From positions 1 to 34,377 of the forward strand of contig JANXLW010000131.1 in assembly GCA_025354965.1 (NCBI GenBank): 34,377 nt of DNA, read 5' to 3'. Of this stretch, positions 29,236-34,377 are shown piece after piece (the stretch's first letter is position 1; every line of letters starts with the position of its first letter). Under the pieces are notes generated by a model. The model saw only the letters and a program-made list of their open reading frames with translations. It was not told the DNA's origin and made no database searches. The stretch comes from Betaproteobacteria bacterium (lineage in GTDB: Bacteria; Pseudomonadota; Gammaproteobacteria; Burkholderiales; Burkholderiaceae_C). The position numbers and the translations under genes are program-made.

Positions 29236-30239
29236 AAAAACTTCTTGAGATCCATGCCAGTGTAAAGCTGCCCAACTTGGGCTTCATAGCCGTTGAACAT
29301 CAATGTCTTGCGCTTCTTGGTAAACAAGCCGTCCTCGCCAATACGTCGCTCGCTGGCCTGACTCCATCGTGGGTGGTCCACGTTGGGGTTAACGTTGGAA
29401 AAGAATCCGTATTCATTGGCAGCAGCCTTGTTCCAGGCGGTGGCGGGTTGTTTGTCGGTGAATCGGATTTTGACAAGACTCTTGCCACTCTTGAAGCCAT
29501 ACTTCCATGGCATCACCAGGCGCACCGGCGCGCCGTTTTGATTGGGCAACACTTCGCCGTACATGCCAAAAGTCAGCAAGGTCAATGGATGCATGGCTTC
29601 ATCCATGCGCAAGCCTTCGATGTAGGGCCACTCCAGCACACGCGAACCCACGAATGGCATGGTTTTGGGATCCGCCTGGGTCACAAATTCAACGTATTTG
29701 GCGCTCCCCAAGGGCTCTACTTTTTTGATCAACTCGCTCAGCGAATAACCCACCCACGGTATCACCATGGACCAGCCTTCAACGCAGCGCAGGCGATAAA
29801 TACGCTCCTCCTGCGTGCTGAGTTTGAGCAGGTCTTCCAATGTGTATTTGGCAGGCTTCCTGACCAACCCCTCAACCTCGACCGTCCACGGACTGGTTTT
29901 CAGGGTATGGACGTTTTGCGCTGGGTCCGATTTGTCGGTGCCAAATTCGTAAAAGTTGTTGTAGCTGCTGGCATCCTTGTAGTCTGTCAACTTCTCCATC
30001 GTGATCGCACCAGTCAAACTCGACTTCGCGCCTGGCAAGGCAGTCAATTTGCCCGGACGCGGCGTCAGGGAGGAGCCTTGCGCCAATGCCTCACGCGACG
30101 CCCAGGAGGCAAGTGCTGCACTCGTAACCCCGCTGGCCATGAGCTTGATGAGATCACGTCGCTCCTGGTACACGCGTTGAGGCGTTATTTCACTGGAAAC
30201 AGAATGGCGAAAGCCGTTGCGATTGGTGTTAATCAACAT
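29232..30239 (-). CDS. msrP: Protein-methionine-sulfoxide reductase catalytic subunit MsrP
   Basis: Twin-arginine leader ([29 protein letters not shown]), [29 protein letters not shown] (molybdopterin Cys), 4-nt overlap with msrQ. Confidence 0.95.
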   Translation of the reverse strand: MLINTNRNGFRHSVSSEITPQRVYQERRDLIKLMASGVTSAALASWASREALAQGSSLTPRPGKLTALPGAKSSLTGAITMEKLTDYKDASSYNNFYEFGTDKSDPAQNVHTLKTSPWTVEVEGLVRKPAKYTLEDLLKLSTQEERIYRLRCVEGWSMVIPWVGYSLSELIKKVEPLGSAKYVEFVTQADPKTMPFVGSRVLEWPYIEGLRMDEAMHPLTLLTFGMYGEVLPNQNGAPVRLVMPWKYGFKSGKSLVKIRFTDKQPATAWNKAAANEYGFFSNVNPNVDHPRWSQASERRIGEDGLFTKKRKTLMFNGYEAQVGQLYTGMDLKKFF

Positions 30240-30349
30240 GGTATTGCTCTCGTTTCATTAACGGCTGTGAGACTGCGCGCGTTCTCGCAACAATATGGTT
30301 GGCGACTTCTCTCCATTTTTCCACCGCATCAATACTCTGCCAGGTACAC

Positions 30350-30386
30350 AAAAGGGCAGGCCATCGTGAAATGGAACTGCCCCTTT
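30350..30386 (-). terminator. Predicted intrinsic terminator of the cytochrome c gene
   Basis: Minus strand AAAGGGGCAG ttCCATttcacgATGGc CTGCCCTTTTG: a GC-rich stem with an inner CCAT/ATGG stem, followed by TTTTG; located downstream of 30460. Confidence 0.5.
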
Positions 30387-30459
30387 AGGGATGATCGCAA
30401 GGGTTTAGTTCAATCGAACATTAAACACAGTATCGACAAAACAGCATTACCACTACCCG

Positions 30460-31122
30460 CTAACGCAAACCGGCGATATAGTCGGCCACAGCCCTGATTT
30501 CACGATCGTTCATCTTGGCTGCCACCTGCGCCATTTGAAGACTATTTTTGCGAACACCGTCACGAAACGCGGTTAACTGGGCCACCGCGTAGTCTGCATG
30601 CTGCCCACTCAAACGCGGAAACTGCGACGGGATACCGGCACCGTTGGGACTGTGGCAGCCGGCGCATGCCGCAACCTGACGCTCGGCAATACCACCTCGG
30701 TAAATACGTTCACCCAATAACACCAACTCCTTGTCCTTGGCAAAACCGGGTTTTGCACTCTTGGAGCTCACCCAGTAAGCGACATTCTTCATGTCTGCGT
30801 CGCTCAGTGTCGCCGCCATGCCCGTCATGATGGGGTTAGCGCGCTTGCCTGATTTGAATTCCTGGAGTTGCTTGAGCAAGTACTCGGGGTGTTGCTGCGC
30901 CAGCTTGGGGTTGACTGGAATGACCGAGTTGCCATCCGGCGCGTGACAGGCGGCGCACACGGCAAAGCTGGCCTCTCCCTTGACCAAATCGGGCTTGGCC
31001 GCTATGACAGGCTCGGCTGCAGCGTTGGCTGGTGGCGCAACAGGCTTGGCCTCTTGCGAAAGGGCTGTAAAAGCAGTTACTGTCATTGAAGCAGTAAACA
31101 AAAGGGAGGCGAACAACTTCAT
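30460..31122 (-). CDS. Di-haem cytochrome c (c4-like), periplasmic
   Basis: Signal peptide and two CxxCH motifs (CAACH, CAGCH) in repeated cytochrome c domains (LAQQHPEYLLKQLQEFKSGKRANPIM). Confidence 0.94.
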   Translation of the reverse strand: MKLFASLLFTASMTVTAFTALSQEAKPVAPPANAAAEPVIAAKPDLVKGEASFAVCAACHAPDGNSVIPVNPKLAQQHPEYLLKQLQEFKSGKRANPIMTGMAATLSDADMKNVAYWVSSKSAKPGFAKDKELVLLGERIYRGGIAERQVAACAGCHSPNGAGIPSQFPRLSGQHADYAVAQLTAFRDGVRKNSLQMAQVAAKMNDREIRAVADYIAGLR

Positions 31123-31195
31123 AGGGGACGTCGTTTCAGGTGAGAAAAACAGGGTGCATTCTACAATGGAGCTTCGGGTTTACTCACTTTAATCA

Positions 31196-31900
31196 ATGAC
31201 TACCAACTCAAACCCACTGGCTTCGGCCCGCCCAACCAGCGCAAAGGACAACGTCACCACGGCCGCTGCCACCATTGCTTTGGGTTGGCTTCACACTGCG
31301 AAATTCCTCACAACCGCCCCCCAGTTGCACTTCCTACCCCCTCTCAGCGTTCCTGAAATTGCTTTTGTGGGCCGTTCCAATGCTGGCAAATCGACCTGCA
31401 TCAACACGCTGACGCAGCAAAAGCAGTTGGCTTTTGCCTCCAAAAAACCGGGTCGTACACAGCACATCAACCTTTTCTCGCTGGGCAAACAGGGCGTGAC
31501 CGACGCGGTTCTGGCGGATTTGCCAGGTTATGGCTACGCTGCAGTGCCCAAGCAAGACAAGATTCGTTGGCAGCAGGTGATGGCCAATTACCTGGTCACG
31601 CGTGAAAACCTTAAAGCCATTGTGCTCATGTGTGACCCGCGCCACGGCCTGACCGAACTGGATGAAATCCTGCTCGATATCGTCCGTCCGCGGGTCGAAG
31701 ATGGACTCAAATTCCTGGTCGTTCTGACAAAAGCCGACAAACTGACCCGTGTCGAACAAACCAAGGCCTTGTCCATCATGCAGTTGCAAGCCGGGGGCGG
31801 GGAAGTCAGGCTGTTTTCGGCCACCAAGCGCCAGGGGATTGACGAGGTCGCAACATTGTTATGGCAGTGGGCGCACCCTTTGGGTGTTGAGCCCGCATGA
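31196..31900 (+). CDS. engB: Ribosome biogenesis GTPase EngB (YsxC/YihA)
   Basis: EIAFVGRSNAGKSTCINTLTQQKQLAFASKKPGRTQHINLF, DLPGYGYAAVP, VVLTKADKLTR. Confidence 0.96.
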   Translation: MTTNSNPLASARPTSAKDNVTTAAATIALGWLHTAKFLTTAPQLHFLPPLSVPEIAFVGRSNAGKSTCINTLTQQKQLAFASKKPGRTQHINLFSLGKQGVTDAVLADLPGYGYAAVPKQDKIRWQQVMANYLVTRENLKAIVLMCDPRHGLTELDEILLDIVRPRVEDGLKFLVVLTKADKLTRVEQTKALSIMQLQAGGGEVRLFSATKRQGIDEVATLLWQWAHPLGVEPA

Positions 31901-32832
31901 TGATCGAGACTTTTCTTCAGCCGTTGCCGCATGGCATCACCCTGAGTTGTCGCTCTGCGGGTCCTCGGGGCCGCCCGGTGCTTTTGTTCCTCCACGGTTT
32001 TCCTGAAGGCGCTTTTGTTTGGGACGAGTTGCTTGGCCACTTTGCGCAAGCCTGCAACGGTGGCTACCGCTGCGTTGCGCCCAATCTCCGTGGTTTCGAA
32101 CATTCCAGTGCGCCCGATGATGTTGGTTCCTACCGGCCCAAACATTTGGTGCGGGACATCGCCGCCCTGATCGCGATTGAAACCCAAGGCCAAGGAGGTC
32201 AACTGGCCTGTCTGGTGGCGCACGATTGGGGTGGTGCGGTGGCATGGAATATGGCCAACCAATTGCCCCATCTGACGCAGCAGCTGGTCATCATCAATTC
32301 GCCGCATCCCGGTACATTCCTGCGTGAGTTGAAGGCCAACCCGGCGCAGCAGGCCGCCAGCGCCTACATGAACTTTCTGATTCGTCCGGACGCAGAAAAT
32401 TTGTTGGCACAGGACGACTACCGCCGACTCTGGGAATTCCTGACACATTCCAAAAATGGATTTCAAACACCCGACTGGCTCACGGAAGGAGTCAAGGCAC
32501 AGTATCGCGTCGTTTGGGATGCTGGGTTGACCGGTGGCTGCAACCTGTATCGTGCATCCCCCCTGCGACCACCTCGACCGCAGGACCCCGCTGCTGCTGC
32601 GGTAGAACTACCACACAACATGCTGACTGTGACCATGCCCACGTTGGTAATCTGGGCGCTGGACGATATCGCGCTGCCACCAGTGCTGATCGAAGGACTT
32701 GGCGACTATGTTGAACACCTGACGATACAAACCGTAGCCAATGCCACACACTGGATCGTGCACGAAAAGCCGCAACTTATTGCCCAATTCATCTCTGTTT
32801 TTTTGCATCCCCAGTCGCTATCAAATTCATAG
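31897..32832 (+). CDS. Alpha/beta hydrolase, epoxide hydrolase/haloalkane dehalogenase-like
   Basis: HGFPEGAFVWDELL, nucleophile elbow VAHDWGGAVAW (Asp nucleophile), C-terminal NATHWIVHEKP (catalytic His). Confidence 0.88.
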   Translation: MMIETFLQPLPHGITLSCRSAGPRGRPVLLFLHGFPEGAFVWDELLGHFAQACNGGYRCVAPNLRGFEHSSAPDDVGSYRPKHLVRDIAALIAIETQGQGGQLACLVAHDWGGAVAWNMANQLPHLTQQLVIINSPHPGTFLRELKANPAQQAASAYMNFLIRPDAENLLAQDDYRRLWEFLTHSKNGFQTPDWLTEGVKAQYRVVWDAGLTGGCNLYRASPLRPPRPQDPAAAAVELPHNMLTVTMPTLVIWALDDIALPPVLIEGLGDYVEHLTIQTVANATHWIVHEKPQLIAQFISVFLHPQSLSNS

Positions 32833-32881
32833 CTCCTATCGAATATGAAGCAGGGGCTAACGACCAGAATCTCTCTGATCT

Positions 32882-33760
32882 TCAATACACCGCTGCATCG
32901 CCGGGTGGCCGATCCTTAAAGCGTTTGTGTACCCAAAAATACTGATCCGGCATAGTGTCTATAAATGACTGCAGACACAAATTCATGCGTGCAGTGTCAG
33001 CGGCCGCATCATCCGACGGAAACGCCGACCAGGAGGGCATGATTTGAACCTCGTAGCCTTGGCGCGTCATGCGGGTGACCACGGGTACCACCTTGGCACG
33101 ACCCAGTCTGGCAAAACGGGATAAAGACGGCACGGTAGCAGCCTGCACACCATAGAACGGTACAAAAACGGAGTCCTCAGGGCCAAAGTTCATATCGGGC
33201 AACAAATACAGGGGCTCACCCGCACGCAAAGCGGCTACTATCGCTTTAACGCCATCGACGCGACCAAAAAGCCGTACGGAGCCGAAACGCTGGCGACCTT
33301 TAATCATCCAGTCATTAATGACTGTATTGGACTGGTTGGTATAAATGGTGGTGAATTGTCGTGGCAACTGCTGGGTTAATGCAGTCCAGCCGGCGTCCAA
33401 CCCCACGAAATGCGGTGCAAATATGACCACCGGCTCTTTACCCAGGAATTCATCCACGGAACCCGTCAATCTCAAGCGTTGCCTGACGACTTCGGGCGAG
33501 CCATGCCAGAGCCAGCCTCGGTCCAGCCAAGCTTGGGCAAAATGAACAAACGTGCGAATCGTCAATGCCCTGATTTGTCGCGCGGAGCGGTCCGGGAAAC
33601 ACAGCCGCAAGTTGGTCTGCGCCACCCGCCGCCGTGCGACTGCCAGCAGGTACAGCACCCAACCCAACAGGCTACCCAGCAGGCGCAAACACGGCAGCGG
33701 TACATGTCCAAAAAAATGCATCACAACGATGCCGAACTTACTCACTAAGCGAGTCAACAT
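32882..33760 (-). CDS. Lipid A late acyltransferase (LpxL/HtrB family)
   Basis: VVIFAPHFVGLDAGW (HX4D), GRQRFGSVRLFGRVDGVKAIVAALRAGEPLYLLPDMNFGPEDSVFVPFYGVQAATV. Start MLTRLVSKFGIVVMHFF at 33760. Confidence 0.9.
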   Translation of the reverse strand: MLTRLVSKFGIVVMHFFGHVPLPCLRLLGSLLGWVLYLLAVARRRVAQTNLRLCFPDRSARQIRALTIRTFVHFAQAWLDRGWLWHGSPEVVRQRLRLTGSVDEFLGKEPVVIFAPHFVGLDAGWTALTQQLPRQFTTIYTNQSNTVINDWMIKGRQRFGSVRLFGRVDGVKAIVAALRAGEPLYLLPDMNFGPEDSVFVPFYGVQAATVPSLSRFARLGRAKVVPVVTRMTRQGYEVQIMPSWSAFPSDDAAADTARMNLCLQSFIDTMPDQYFWVHKRFKDRPPGDAAVY

Positions 33761-34377
33761 CACATTTCCTGCCGCGGCTGCTTGTAACGCGCGTAGCCCC
33801 ACAGATATTGCTGCGGACAGCCTCGAATCAGATCTTCCATCGCCTGGTTGATGAGCAAAGTGGCCCGCACGCTATCCGCTGGTATGGATTCTTTCAAGGG
33901 CTGAAAGTGAACCTTGTACCCACGACCCCAAGACAAGCGCTCTCCCCACGCCATTACCACCGCAGCGCCGCTCTGCTGTGCCAGACGCACGGACAGGGTC
34001 ATGGTATAGGCGTCTCGGCCAAAAAAAGGCGCCCACAAACCCATACCCAGGGGTGGCACTTGATCCGGCAGCAAACCCAGCGACTGGCCGTGCTTCAGCG
34101 CCTTGATCATTTGCTTGACTCCTGCCAGCGTGGTGGGGGCCGTGTACAGACCGGGGCGGCTGCGGGCTCCCGTTACGACAGCCCGCAGCCACAGTTGGCG
34201 CGGCGGGCGAAACAGCACCGTAATGGGACTTGCCTGCCCGTAGCGCTGCGCATAGGCTTGAGCCGTGATCTCAAAGCACCCCAGATGAGGCGTTAAAAAC
34301 ACCACGCCCCGGCCAGCAGCCAGTGCAGCGTCGACATGATGAGCGCCTTCCCACAGAACCGGCACTGGCCGTCCCAA
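33760..34377 (-). CDS. Lipid A late acyltransferase (LpxL/HtrB family), partial at right edge
   Basis: GRGVVFLTPHLGCFEITAQAYA (HX4E), GLLPDQVPPLGMGLWAPFFGRDAYTMTLSVRLAQQSGAAVV. Stop overlaps the next start as TGATG. Confidence 0.9.
   Translation of the reverse strand: MGRPVPVLWEGAHHVDAALAAGRGVVFLTPHLGCFEITAQAYAQRYGQASPITVLFRPPRQLWLRAVVTGARSRPGLYTAPTTLAGVKQMIKALKHGQSLGLLPDQVPPLGMGLWAPFFGRDAYTMTLSVRLAQQSGAAVVMAWGERLSWGRGYKVHFQPLKESIPADSVRATLLINQAMEDLIRGCPQQYLWGYARYKQPRQEM

Noticed and set aside
29133-30497. 454-aa plus-strand ORF antisense to msrP
   Set aside because: MsrP/MsrQ on the minus strand are clear family members; this ORF is a GC-bias shadow with no recognisable domain.
31588-32466. 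292-aa minus-strand ORF across engB and the hydrolase
   Set aside because: Spans two well supported plus-strand genes; composition is typical of antisense shadow ORFs.
1-34377. CRISPR array, tRNA/rRNA, prophage, toxin-antitoxin or defence island
   Set aside because: No regularly spaced direct repeats, no RNA gene signatures and no phage or defence-family proteins seen in the ORF set.

Overview
The window reads as a conserved housekeeping chromosomal segment, probably from a Burkholderiales/Comamonadaceae-like betaproteobacterium (inferred from gene content and protein character, not from a search). Left to right it contains: an ABC-2 efflux ATPase/permease pair (permease cut by the left edge); a mlaFED-mlaA-mlaCB phospholipid-trafficking operon; gltBD; a REP-associated (RAYT/Y1) transposase; a methyltransferase + DUF1415 pair; dgt, aroB and aroK; an Ig-like lipoprotein; pilMNOPQ; divergent mrcA; cyaY, lptM and lysA; msrPQ; a di-haem cytochrome c; engB; an alpha/beta hydrolase; and two tandem lipid A acyltransferase-like genes (the second cut by the right edge). 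I found no rRNA, tRNA, CRISPR array, phage or recognisable defence system. The least ordinary signals are: (i) a small family of REP-like palindromes (core GCGGGACAGTCCGC) at three boundaries of the mla operon; (ii) a GC-rich repeat that appears to supply the C-terminal tail of the ABC ATPase and the Shine-Dalgarno of the next gene; (iii) a RAYT gene flanked by a near-perfect inverted repeat abutting a host stop codon; and (iv) an Ig-like lipoprotein with a Ca-binding-like loop embedded between pilQ and aroK. I do not see convincing evidence for a wholly new multi-gene system.
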